From: Mycosphaerelloides madeirae
Taxonomy: Eukaryota > Ascomycota > Dothideomycetes > Mycosphaerellales > Mycosphaerellaceae
Assembly (NCBI GenBank): GCA_002785995.1
Contig: NHNV01000005.1
Span: 248,001-312,000 of the forward strand
Length of the DNA: 64,000 nt
Direction: 5' to 3'
The notes below the pieces were generated by a model. That model worked only from the letters and a program-made list of their open reading frames with translations. It was not told the DNA's origin and did not search any database. Below are positions 30,374 through 40,693 of this stretch, in pieces (the stretch's first letter is position 1; every line of letters begins with the position of its first letter). Position numbers and translations under genes: made by a program.

Positions 30374-31740
30374 ATGGCCCAGAATACCATCTTGTGGCGG
30401 CCATCCGTAATCTTCACCGCCGCCATCCTCATACGAGCCGTCCTGCTCCTGTACGGCCGCTGGCAAGATGCCAACAGCCCAGTCAAATACACCGACATCG
30501 ACTACTTAGTCTTCACAGACGCCGCACGCTTCACATCTCGCAACCGCTCGCCATACGATCGCGCAACATACCGCTACACGCCTCTGCTCGCATGGCTGCT
30601 TCTTCCGACAACCTGGGGCGGACTCTGGTTCGAATATGGCAAAGCCCTCTTCGCGGCGGGAGACATCATCACCGGCTGGCTCATCCTGTTGATCTTGCGT
30701 GCTCGTGGGATACCAATGGATCGCTCGCTCAAGTTTGCGAGTATTTGGCTGTTGAATCCGATGGTGGCGAATATCAGTACGCGAGGCAGTTCTGAGGGAT
30801 TGCTCGCTGTGCTTGTTGTTGCGTTGCTGTGGACTGTCTTGACTAGACACACCGTGCTTGCGGGGTGCTTGCTTGGGTTCGGAGTCCATTTCAAGATATA
30901 TCCGTTCATCTACGCGGCGAGCATCTTTTGGTGGCTTGAAGAACGTGACGGGAAGGCTGGCGGTCCTCAGACGTCTGTGATACAGTGGGTGCAGGCGTTG
31001 ATCAATCGAGATCGAATCACTTTGGTAGCCTCCAGTTTCATCACATTCATGGCTTTCAACGCCGTCATGTACAAGATGTAAGTAAGTCTTCAAAGTCCTG
31101 TGCTCAGACAGACGGCTAATCGTAACAGGTACGGCATGCCGTTCATTGAGCACAGCTACGCCTACCACGTCACTCGCATTGATCACAGGCACAACTTCTC
31201 GGTCTACAACACTCTGCTGCACCTCAGCTCATCAGTCTCGGACAATACGGGCTTCCGCGTCGAGTCTCTTGCATTTGCTCCTCAGCTTTTCTTGGCCCTC
31301 TTCGCTTTGCCCTTGCTTCTAGCAAAGAAGGACCTGCCAAGTACAATGATGGCCCAAACATTCGCCTTCGTGACCTTCAACAAGGTCTGTACTAGTCAGG
31401 TAGGTGACGTTGAACATGTCCTGCCTTTGTTGAGCTGATCTTGCTTTAGTACTTTCTATGGTACATGGTCTTCCTGCCTGTCTATCTTCCTTCGTCAACG
31501 CTGCTGCGGAAGCCTCGAACCGGCCTGTTAGCCCTCATTTTATGGATCGCGGGACAAGCTCTGTGGCTGCAGCAAGGTCTCGAGCTGGAATTTTTTGGCA
31601 ATTCCACCTTCGTACCCGGGCTTTGGCTATCGGGTATCTCTTTCTTCCTCATCAATTGCTGGATTCTCGGCATTGTGGTTCTCGACATCAACTCAAAGCG
31701 CCCTCAGCCCGTAGCTGGTGACATCCAGAAGAATCGATGA
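30374..31740 (+). CDS. gpi14: GPI mannosyltransferase 1 (PIG-M/Gpi14)
   Basis: Exons 30374-31077, 31129-31399 and 31450-31740, with introns of 51 and 50 nt (both GT..AG), give 421 aa. The enzyme adds the first alpha-1,4-mannose to the GPI precursor in the ER lumen, using dolichol-phosphate mannose. Sequence support: an N-terminal membrane helix, then the luminal loop with YTDIDYLVFTDAA (the DxD-type motif of the PIG-M family), SPYDRATYRYTPLLAW, GRWQDA, SIWLLNPMVANISTRGS, and HFKIYPFIYA; about ten hydrophobic helices follow, and exon 3 begins YFLWYMVFLPVYLP, another family signature. The protein-like extension upstream of 30374 is polar and unneeded. The stop lies 18 bases from that of the convergent Ccc1-like gene. 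Confidence 0.92.
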
Positions 31741-31758
31741 TCTGTCAAAGCTCCCTAC

Positions 31759-32610
31759 TCAGCTTCCTCCAATCGCCCTTACGCAACCCATGGCCGCGCC
31801 GGCAGCAAGTCCTCCCAGAATGAGCATCTGCATAGCATTCTGAAAGCAGACCCATCGACTGCACTCGCCCACCAGAGAGGTCTTGGCCCAGCCAAAGATG
31901 AACAGTGCAATCGCCATCACCAGAATGCTGCAGTACAACGCATCCCGGACGAGAGAGAAGAAGAGATATGGCAGCAGTGGTACCAGGCCGCCTAGGAAGT
32001 ATCCTACAGCGATCGTGGCTCCAGAAACATATGCGCGAGATGGTGTAAAGTCGTCCTCGGCGAGCTGATGATGGAAGCGCATCAGGAAATCAACAAGCTG
32101 TTCCGGCTGTGCGAGAAGCGTGGCCGTCATGGAATCCAGAGTTGCTGCGGAGAAGCTGTACCTGTCGAATGTCGACCTCACGAGCCTACCAGCCTTTTGC
32201 TTGTCGTTGGCCACGCAGTCCTTGGTTTCCCCGAGAGCAGCAGCATAGCCGTCCGCTTCTCCCTTCGCTCCCAAGAAGCCTCCCAGTCCCATCGAGATCG
32301 CTCCAGCCACCAACTCCGCAAACCCAGCATAGATCACCAACTCCGTCGTGCCCAGCGCGGAAAGACCGGCCGTGAGAGCGAACGGAACTGTCAAACCGTC
32401 GGAGAGACCAATCGTAGCATCGGAGATCACCCTCGGACTGATACGATAGCGCGACAAAGTGCTTGACTTTGACTGAAGAGGCTTGTCGTCGAATGACTGC
32501 ATGTCCCCCGTATCCATACTCGTCTGCCATTCGACGTCCCGCAGCAGAGCCTGATATTCGCCGCTTTTCTTCAGCGGGAATATGAGGGACTTGATGTACG
32601 CGAGAACCAT
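31759..32610 (-). CDS. ccc1: Ccc1/VIT1-family vacuolar iron/manganese transporter
   Basis: An intronless frame of 283 aa. The core carries VISDATIGLSDGLTVPFALTAG, the first-helix signature of the Ccc1/VIT1 family with the Asp residues of the metal path, followed by AELVAGAISMGLGGFLGAKGEAD, the amphipathic metal-binding loop with Glu residues. Three further hydrophobic segments (near 190-215, 222-240 and 262-280) complete five membrane helices. The ~60-residue N-terminus is cytosolic and polar. The family exports Fe2+/Mn2+ from the cytosol into the vacuole and protects against iron overload. The gene is tail to tail with gpi14, 18 bases between stops, so their 3' UTRs must overlap. Confidence 0.9.
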   Translation of the reverse strand: MVLAYIKSLIFPLKKSGEYQALLRDVEWQTSMDTGDMQSFDDKPLQSKSSTLSRYRISPRVISDATIGLSDGLTVPFALTAGLSALGTTELVIYAGFAELVAGAISMGLGGFLGAKGEADGYAAALGETKDCVANDKQKAGRLVRSTFDRYSFSAATLDSMTATLLAQPEQLVDFLMRFHHQLAEDDFTPSRAYVSGATIAVGYFLGGLVPLLPYLFFSLVRDALYCSILVMAIALFIFGWAKTSLVGECSRWVCFQNAMQMLILGGLAAGAAMGCVRAIGGS

Positions 32611-33567
32611 TTCGATGCAGTGTGTTAGTGTTGTGAGAGGAGTGGTTGGAAGCTGTTTCGTGAGGTGGTGGTCTCGGTCTTGAGTACAGATAGATGTACG
32701 GATGTGAGTTCTTTGATTACCTCGACGTTGATTGGCTGCGCACGAGAGGCTGGACCCACTTTTGGATTTTGCTGTTTCTTTCTCGTCTCCAAAAACGTTG
32801 GTCCTGAGAAATATTGTCTCCAGTCTCTGTAATATGGTCTGTTCTGATTCTGTTGAAAAATCGATCGACTACATCTCTTCTCCTTTACTGGTCACAAATT
32901 TCAACTATGCTGTCTATCGAACATTATATCGAAATGCTTCAACTCTAGCGTCTTGGACGCAGCTTGCTGCTGCATGACCATGCATACCCAGGATAGCATG
33001 GCGAACTTTCTTTGAAATATTTGCGGTCTCGCTGACGCCACCGTTATCGTCGTACAGACTTGGACTTCTCGTATGCTAATATTCCTCATGCCTTCCTATT
33101 CGCCTCCAAAGGTCCTTCGGAAGAGGTAGAATCGATTGCTCACGGGATGAATCTTCAAGAAGAAGCTGTCGAAATGATATCAGCTAGGATACTGGTCTGA
33201 AGAGGCTACATACCAAAAAGCGGGGAATTTTGCTTTCAATCGCCAAGATATGTCCGACGACTCCTCGAGAGCGTTGCGAGAACATCGGTTTAAGAAGTAG
33301 CTTGATTGGTGTCATCCTTGTTGTGAGAACGATCCGGGGTCAAGAGTCAAGCTGGGCGAAGCTTTACAGCTCATGATCCAGCTTGTCATAAGGGCGGTGA
33401 AAGAGTGATCACAGGGATATACTGTGATCTTGGGCAAAACACCTCTTGCAAAAGAACTTTTCTTGAACTCTACGTAGGGGCTGTGTTCATGCTGAGAGCC
33501 AGTCGCTCGGACATGCCCACTGGATGCTTCCAACGCCTGATACTATGCACACGAAAACAAATGTCGT
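32611..33567. other. Gene-poor intergenic region
   Basis: 957 bases between two minus-strand genes (Ccc1-like start, acid phosphatase stop). The left part (32700-33000) is A/T-richer than its surroundings. Only frames below 85 codons occur, none with family features. Confidence 0.45.
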
Positions 33568-34958
33568 TTAGTTCGGGTTTCTCTTGTAACCGGCAGGAGG
33601 GTACTGTCCATCCGGAATGATCTGAGAATCGTTGTAGTACATCTGCTGGGAGTTTTGGCTGCCGGAGTACTGCTGAACAATGCTGGGAAGCACCGTACGT
33701 CCAGTAGCTGGGGAACAGATGTTCGTGTTGGGGATGGGGTATGGTGCCGATCCAAGACCGGTGTTGAAAGGACCAGCGAACGAAGTATTGAGGTACTGCG
33801 TCGGGTTGGAGCCAGCGATCTGGTCGACAGAGCGGTAGATGTCGCCGGTCTGGTTTGCAACGATGGAGAAGACATTGGCGCCGACATCCCAGCGTCCGAG
33901 AGTGTGCAGTCCCCAGTTTGCCTCGACGGTAGCGATATCAGAGTAGTGGTTGTAGTAGTTGCTGTCAGTAGTTCCCTTGAGGCTCGACGGAACAGCGCCA
34001 CCGAGCAGGATGCTGAACACGCGGTTGCCGATAGTGTAGGTGTGGTTCTCGTCAAAGGTGAGGAGTACCAGGGTCCTCTCCATGAAATAGGTGTTGTTCA
34101 GGAGAGGGCCAAGGAAGTTGCGGCACCAGGCTCCGGCAGTGGTGACAGAAGTATCATGTCCGTCGCTAGTCATGTTTGGAGTGATGAATGACCACTGGGG
34201 TAGTCTCTGGGCCTGCAGGTCCTCGAAGAAGAGGGTCAAGTTCTTCTGGTAAGACAGGCGTCTTGAGTTCGTGTTCGCATTGTAGATGATCGGGCTGTTA
34301 TTGCAATCAGCATGCCGATCTAGACGTTGGACAAGCATACATACGGGTTGTGCTTGCGGACATAATCGTTGGCACCGGTTTTTTGATTCACCCATGCGTA
34401 GCCCTCGAAACCGGTGTAGGGCATATCCTCTTGGTATGTACCCCACGAGATGCCCTTGTCCTCGAGGAGGTCGACTACAGTGGACACGTTGTCTGCAACT
34501 TGGTTGAAGTTGTCATTGTCCATGCCGAAATTGTCACCTGGAGAATGTTAGCTCATGTTTCGAGACAAGAGCATGCCTTACGGCCTTCGGACTGGCTCAC
34601 CTCCGACAGCCGCAACATAATTTGGCTCCGAAGGGTGGGTTACGCCGAAATAGTTCGAGAGCGTAATGCCCTGGGATGCGAGGTATGCCATGTTTGGATC
34701 TCCAGCAGCCTTGCTGTAATCGGTGTTCTCGAGCCAGATCTCGACATATCGGTCAAACACTTTGCCCTGGACGTAGTTGGGGGTGCCTTCATATGTGGCA
34801 GCGGTGGCTTGAGCAGCGTGGACGGCTGCTGGCGACGTAGCTGTGTTCACATTGGGCTGGTCTGATTCTTGTCGCGGATGGTATGGCTTCGGATGGGGCT
34901 GGAAATGTGCCACTGCGCCGCTTATGGCGAGGGCGAAGCATACAGCAGAAGCGGCCAT
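33568..34958 (-). CDS. Secreted phosphoesterase, phosphate-repressible acid phosphatase type
   Basis: Exons 34958-34601, 34537-34345 and 34294-33568, with introns of 63 and 50 nt, give 425 aa. The N-terminus is a signal peptide (MAASAVCFALAISGAVA). The protein follows the phosphoesterase family (PF04185) as found in fungal PHOA-type acid phosphatases: VEIWLENTDYSKAAGDPN with the metal/phosphate-binding ENTDY, YFGVTHPSEPNYVAAVGGD, WGTYQEDMPYTGFEGYAW, YVRKHNPP, PNMTSDGHD, and LVLLTFDENHTY. Splice joins restore VGGD and KHNPP exactly. Several sequons (NLT, NTS, NDS) fit a glycosylated extracellular enzyme that releases inorganic phosphate at acid pH; such genes are usually induced by phosphate starvation. 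No Pho4-type site was confirmed. Confidence 0.9.
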
Positions 34959-35886
34959 GATGACGGTGTCCCCTGGTGTTTCTCAAGGAGTGACAAACGT
35001 TCGGTAACCTGTGAAGAAAGGACTGTGATGAATTACCAGGGAAGTGAGGTTGAAAGGGATCCAGCAGACTTTACATCAACCGCCGTCGTGCAGCATTGTC
35101 GGAGCACGTTTTCTCGCATCCACGCGTAAGACGGATCCAGAGAGCCAGAAAGGAAGGTAGTCGCCGCTGGCCCACGACGATGCCGTGCGTGCCGTACTCT
35201 CGTAGCCACATCCCTTACCAATGGACGGTGCCTATTGGGCGAGAGAGTGCCGTGGGGAGTTCGTCTTGGTTGCGCAAGCTTCTTCTCGAAGGCCAAAGTG
35301 CTGCGCGATCTGCAGCGGCGCGGTTGCTTGGTCGAGCTTGGGCGCGAGGAGAGAGGCCAAGCATGTGTTTGCAGGGAGGCATGTGATTGGCACGCTGGCG
35401 TCCCAGGGTCTTTGGTTGCATTGCATGACGGTTCCTTCGCCCTTCGCGGACAAGCGTTCCACCCTCATCTCAGGAACCACAGAGGCGACTTCCTTCTCAT
35501 GCAAGAACACACCCTCGGAGCAGACGCGGGCTGTGGCGTCTGGCCCTCGTAGCTTGCGTCATCGGCTTTTGTCAATTCAATTTCGTTGACTGTATTTGTT
35601 CGCACGTGGGATGGCTACTGTTCGGTGTGAAGTGAAAGACGAACACGTGTGGCATTGTGAACCCATATCGCGTAACCTGGATCTCGACCGGCCTACCGAC
35701 GTGGTCCACGAAGCGAATCACGACCGACCGATGACCGACTTCCCCTAACTGGAGCTGCAGGAGGTGGATCAGAGAGCATTACTGGCTCCTGGTGCGCGAT
35801 GCTACTAGCTTCCTCGCCTTGGTGACGAAGTGAAATCGAAACATTCCTGCCTTAAAAAAGCGATCTCGAGGCTTAGTATCCCAAGA
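34959..35886. other. Divergent promoter region
   Basis: 928 bases between the acid phosphatase (minus) and the multicopper oxidase (plus). Several overlapping frames of 60-120 codons exist, but they are shadows of one another and none has a domain. A frame contiguous with the oxidase reaches back to 35830 without an ATG. Confidence 0.45.
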
Positions 35887-37944
35887 ATGGACGCCGAACA
35901 AGAGCGCGGATTGCTCGAAGAGTGGAAGGAGGAGAAACATGTTCAGCACAAGACGGGTCGAACATGGCCAAGCTGGGCAGCCTTCTTGGTCATGCTTCTT
36001 GCCTTGTCGGGAGTGCTTCTTGTTGTCACATCTTCGGCTATAGGTAGTCAACAGAAGCATGAAGAGGTCGGAGAGCATGGGCACGAGGGTATGCCAGCTA
36101 TGGAAGATGTTCCAGCTACGGATGATACCCCTGCGGTCCAAGAAATTCCAATAGTCGAGGAGACTCCTGTTGTTGGGGATATGCCTGCTGTTCGGGGAGT
36201 GCAAACGAACGACTATGTTCTTGATCAGAGTTGGAACTTCCAGGCACCTTCACAGCGCAGAGTGTTCAACTGGACAATCAGAGATCAGGAACACAATCCC
36301 GATGGCATCTATCGTCCCATGATGCTGATAAACAACCAATACCCAGGACCTCTGATCGAGATCAATGAAGGAGACACAGTCGTGGTGCATGTGGACAATC
36401 AGGCCACCAATGCCACTTCAATTCACTGGCATGGCATGTATCAAAATGGCACCTCATATATGGATGGCACTGTTGGTGTAACAACGTGCCCGATAGGACC
36501 TGGCTCTAGCTTCACCTACGAGTTCACAGTGACCGGTCAATCAGGGAGTTATTGGTGGCATGCGCATCAAGGAGTTCAGTCTTCCGACGGCATCCATGGC
36601 CCCCTCATCATCCATAGCCGGAATGAGAGCACGTCGCAGCGAATCCCTTACGACACTGATCGAGTGGTACTCATCTCCGATCATTATCACGAACTTTCTT
36701 CAGCTCTCCTCTGGCAATACCTCAAACCCGATATGGAAAACACTGAGCCTGTACCCGTCGGAGCCCTGATAAATGGGCGCTCAATCCGTGACTGCGACCA
36801 ATTTCCCACCCGAAAGTGCGACAATACAACAGCAAACGTAGGAATGCCTCAGATTGATCTGGCTCCGAATCAACACCACCGATTACGTCTGATTAATGTT
36901 GGTGCATTTGCGGAGTTTCAGGTACAACTGGACGAGCATGAAATGGCCGTGACGGAAGTCGACGGAACTGACGTTGAGCCTATGTACTACCACCGTGTCA
37001 ATATCAACCCGGCCCAGAGATACAGCGTGGTAGTGAATACTACCGTCCAATCCGGAGAGGCGTTTTGGTTCCGCGCGCGGATGATTAAAAGCTGTTTCAC
37101 AGATCCGCCGAAAGAACTGGAGCCTGATGTTTTGGCTATTGTGCGGTACACGAGCCAAGCAGCCGAGCCAACATCCTTAGATTGGATTGAGAGACTGGAC
37201 CAGGAGTGTCGAGACATGAATACTACAGACCTCACGCCTGTGGAAGTCATCCCTGCACCATCAGAGAGCGATTCATTCTTCTACGTTCGCTCAAACTTCG
37301 AAATCGGTGCCTGGCGATTGAGTCGTGGATTCTTCAATTCCTCATCCTTCCGCCCGAACGTCATATATCCGAGTTTACATCGTTCTATTGATGGGTTCAT
37401 ATCTGAAAACCAGAGCTTCACCTCCCACACCGAAAATCAAGAAGCATTTGTCAACGACGCCGCATTCGATGTCTCGCGAGAGCTCGTCATCCAGACTACA
37501 GGCATCCAAACCATTGATATAATGTTCTCCAATTTTGACGACGGCAACCACCCTCTCCACTTGCATGGCTACAAATATTTCGTTCTTGCCCAAGGCCACG
37601 GCTACCCACCACTAAAATTTGTAGGAGCAGACATGACGAAGGAGAATCTGGCACCTCTCTACGACAGTCTCGACCTCTCGAATCCGCTGAGAAGAGACAC
37701 TGCTTCTGTAGAGGCGTATGGCTGGATATTGATTCGATTGATTGCCGACAACCCGGGAGCCTGGAGCTTGCATTGTCACATTTCGTGGCATTCGGAAGCA
37801 GGCTTGCTCATGCAATTGCTGACGCGCAGCGACGAATTGGCGGGTATGAGGATTCCTCAGGCTAATCTGGAGCTTTGTGCTGCTCCTGGATTGGAGAAGG
37901 GTATGGGGCCAGATGACGAGGACTATCGGGATTTGGCGCGGTGA
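35887..37944 (+). CDS. Membrane-anchored multicopper oxidase (laccase / ferroxidase-like)
   Basis: The first in-frame ATG (35887) gives 685 aa without introns. Residues 1-30 are charged, then one membrane helix (about 33-55, AAFLVMLLALSGVLLVV) makes a type II anchor. A spacer of loosely repeated Pro-Ala/Val-acid units follows (MPAMEDVPATDDTPAV and on), then three cupredoxin domains. All ten copper ligands are present: HWHG near 179, HAH near 224, HPLHLHG near 555 and HCHISWH near 628; the residue ten after the Cys is Leu, as in high-potential laccases. Many sequons fit an extracellular catalytic part. It should oxidise phenols or metal ions with O2 reduction to water. N-terminal anchoring differs from Fet3, whose helix is C-terminal. 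The substrate is open. Confidence 0.88.
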   Translation: MDAEQERGLLEEWKEEKHVQHKTGRTWPSWAAFLVMLLALSGVLLVVTSSAIGSQQKHEEVGEHGHEGMPAMEDVPATDDTPAVQEIPIVEETPVVGDMPAVRGVQTNDYVLDQSWNFQAPSQRRVFNWTIRDQEHNPDGIYRPMMLINNQYPGPLIEINEGDTVVVHVDNQATNATSIHWHGMYQNGTSYMDGTVGVTTCPIGPGSSFTYEFTVTGQSGSYWWHAHQGVQSSDGIHGPLIIHSRNESTSQRIPYDTDRVVLISDHYHELSSALLWQYLKPDMENTEPVPVGALINGRSIRDCDQFPTRKCDNTTANVGMPQIDLAPNQHHRLRLINVGAFAEFQVQLDEHEMAVTEVDGTDVEPMYYHRVNINPAQRYSVVVNTTVQSGEAFWFRARMIKSCFTDPPKELEPDVLAIVRYTSQAAEPTSLDWIERLDQECRDMNTTDLTPVEVIPAPSESDSFFYVRSNFEIGAWRLSRGFFNSSSFRPNVIYPSLHRSIDGFISENQSFTSHTENQEAFVNDAAFDVSRELVIQTTGIQTIDIMFSNFDDGNHPLHLHGYKYFVLAQGHGYPPLKFVGADMTKENLAPLYDSLDLSNPLRRDTASVEAYGWILIRLIADNPGAWSLHCHISWHSEAGLLMQLLTRSDELAGMRIPQANLELCAAPGLEKGMGPDDEDYRDLAR

Positions 37945-38350
37945 AAGCAAGTGGGAAGACGGACGAAGCAGGACACATCGTTCAGTAAAATGATGGAGCA
38001 ATCGACGCCTGCCACCATTGAGTTGCAAGGTCGAAAACGAAAGTGGCAGGCCGAGCTCCTGATGAATGAGATTGGGATGGTTGACTGACCCAGTATGGAC
38101 AAGCAAGGAGGGCGAGGAGATGATGAAGCGTTGGCTTTTTGAGAGCTCGTTCATCGAATGAAAAGCGAAGAATAAAGACAGGCTTTGTTGCGCTAGACAG
38201 TTGATTCCAGCCTTCACATTTGAACGGTTGGGTTGATCAAGCACGGGAAGAAAAGAAGACATTGGCAGCGCAGAAGCAACAATGGCCAAGACATCACCTT
38301 CAACGTTCAGTTCAAGTCCTCTTGCACATTTCGGTATATGCCGTTGCCAT
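37945..38350. other. Intergenic region between convergent genes
   Basis: 406 bases between the multicopper oxidase and the MscS channel, tail to tail. Only 3' UTR-like sequence is seen. The minus-strand frame at 37612-38289 is a shadow of the oxidase. Confidence 0.45.
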
Positions 38351-40693
38351 CTACCGTGGTTGCTGATGATAGTCTCCCGGTCTCTTCGACTCCCGAGATA
38401 TCCTCATCGACTCTCCGCTTCGCCTCACACTCCCAGCTCCAGCTCGACGTCCTGTAACGCTGCCCGTCTTGCTGATAGTAGGAGTGAGCCCTAGACCCTG
38501 CTGAACCGCCGAACTCACAGCATCTGCGTACGAGCTCCCAACTGGAAACAATCGAGTCGCTTCCACAGCTTTTGCCTTCCTATCTCTAGCCGCAATAGCT
38601 TCGAGATCAGAGACCGCAACGGAATAGGAAGGATTAGCAGGATCACCGAGGGCTGGCGCAGAGCCACCAGGTGGATCTAGCGGTATCCTTCTCGCTGCCG
38701 CTAGCAGTTCACACATGAATTTGTTCCGCCTGGTGTTCCGCAGTGACTCGTTAGCGAAGTTTGATTTGTGTCGAATCTCAACTCGGAGATCCAATTGCTT
38801 CAGGTCCCCGACGCTGATCAATTCGATATCGATCTCGTGCTGGAAGTCTCGGCGGTTCTCGTCTGCGGTAACAAATCGTTCAAGTTCACCGCGAAGAGCG
38901 AGAATATCTTGATGAGAGGTCGTAGCGGCTACAGCGAGCGTGAGGCGTTCTTTCATAGCCTTGCTGCGGCTCACATTCTCGATCCACAATGTGTTGGCAA
39001 TATTGTGGGGAATCTGGACGATGGAGTTGCTGTCGACTCGTCTGAAGACGCTGTACATCAAGCTGATTCGCTCCACGATGAGCTCGCTATCAGTAATGGT
39101 CACGCGGTCGCCTACGTCGTACGGGTGCTTGACGAAGAGGAAGATGCAACAGCCGAGGAATTCAGTCACAGTGCCGCCAATTGCGAAGGCAAGGCCGGTG
39201 AAGGTCGTCCAGAGCTGCGTTGTCTTGCTTGAAAAAGTCCTGACAGCAGGTCAGTATTTTCTGCATCCTAGATATCCAGGGCAATACGAACGGGCTAAAA
39301 AATGATGCGTAAACGAACGCAATGGCTACTAGTACGACTAAGCTCAGAAGCCTGTCGAGAACAGCGATAGCCTGACTGATATCGTGCATGCTCGTGGCTC
39401 TATTCTTCCTCTCCAGTCCAGCATTGACAACGAGCATCGTCATCTCGTCCAGACTCACATCGCCATTGCCGTCCTTGTCCAGTTCGGCGAAAATATCCTC
39501 GGCCTCTTGCGTTCGCTCCTCGCCTAGGACATCAATGAGATCGTGTTTGTACAGCACATCTTGGCTTTCTCCGACAAAGGACAGCCAGAGACGACGTGCA
39601 AGGGCTTTGGATGCACGTTGAGTTTCGAGTGCCTCGATCACGACGGCATGTGCTGAGGTGGTGCTGAAGACAGTCTTGCCTGTTAGATCGCTAGCCATGG
39701 CGCCGAATGCACTATCGTCGTGTCAGTCCCATTCCTTTTAGCCGAGAAACGCGAGACTTGCGCTGTGACCTTGTCGCGAACTCGGCCCACATTATCGAAA
39801 ACTTTGGTCTGAACACCAGCCTTCGCCAACGTATCCCGAACCTCAGCAAGTGTATTGCCTTGGATATCCGCATCCTCGTGCTCGAACTCCGAGCAGTATT
39901 CCGGAAACAGCGCCCTGGAAGCATCGTACAGCAGGTCCAGCAGATTAATCAATTTCTTAGATTCCTTGATCTTTTCATGATATTGCTTTCGGTGATAATT
40001 AATCGAGACCATCTGAATCAACGTCTTCTCAGCGAGGAAGATTGCCGCGACGACGATACCCGCTTTGAACACAGTCTTCAGCGTCTGAATCCATGCGGCG
40101 CCGTTGCACTCGCTCTTCGTGTTGAACACGCAGATAATGTCGGTGGTTGCGAAGGAGACAATAGTCCAGAGGAAAATTGAGATGGGGATGTTGAGAGCGA
40201 TAAGTACGAGCGAGTACTTCCGCACGCCGCCGCTGATGAGACCGCATGTAGCTTCGAAGACGAATGGGAGTCCATGAGCTATTAGCTTGCAGGCCCAGAG
40301 AGAGAACCACGCGATCTCGATCCATATGAAAAGGCCAAGCAGGTGGATTCCATTGTCGGTCCAAGCGTTGTCGTTGTCCTTGTTGTGGTAAAGAGCCGCA
40401 AGAATGAGAGGTATAGCTAGAAGTGCGGCCACAGGGAGGATGTACAGGGTATATCGGACGATGATAGACGAACTGTGAATCTTGTACAGGAAGTTTGAGA
40501 CTTTCGAGAGGGTGTTTTCCTTGCTGTCTGTATGATTCCAGGCCTTTTCTGATGTCTTGCGTCGACCAAGGATAGGGCGCGTGGGCTTTTCTGTCTCCGT
40601 GAAAATCGAAGTCGTGGTAGTAATGTTGGCCGATTTTTTGGTCGAACCGCTTTCGAGGTCGTAGGAGCTTTGAGACGCGTTCAGGGACGACAT
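38351..40693 (-). CDS. EF-hand mechanosensitive channel of the MscS family (Msy1/Msy2-like)
   Basis: Exons 40693-39762, 39711-39292 and 39239-38351 give 746 aa. The first intron (39761-39712, 50 nt) has a GCAAGT donor, i.e. GC-AG, and its removal joins DKVTA to AFGAMASDLTGK, as in relatives; no GT donor gives the right phase. The second intron (52 nt, GTTCGT..TCAG with a CTGAC branch) joins SP to TFSSKTTQLWTT. Residues 1-65 are cytosolic and polar; several membrane helices lie near 75-240. A single EF-hand (DKDGNGDVSLDEM) sits near residue 390. Then come two helices and the pore/beta segment GGTVTEFLGC and KHPYDVGDRVTI. Relatives in fission yeast sit in the ER/nuclear membrane and tune Ca2+ entry under hypo-osmotic shock. 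The C-terminus is Arg/Ser-rich. Confidence 0.88.
39712..39761 (-). other. GC-AG intron in the MscS channel gene
   Basis: Fifty nucleotides, donor GCAAGT, acceptor GATAG, with an ACTGAC branch-like site in the right place. Phase 2. GCAAGT is the best form of the rare GC donor class. It is the only choice I found that restores the conserved AAFGAMAS junction. Confidence 0.7.
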
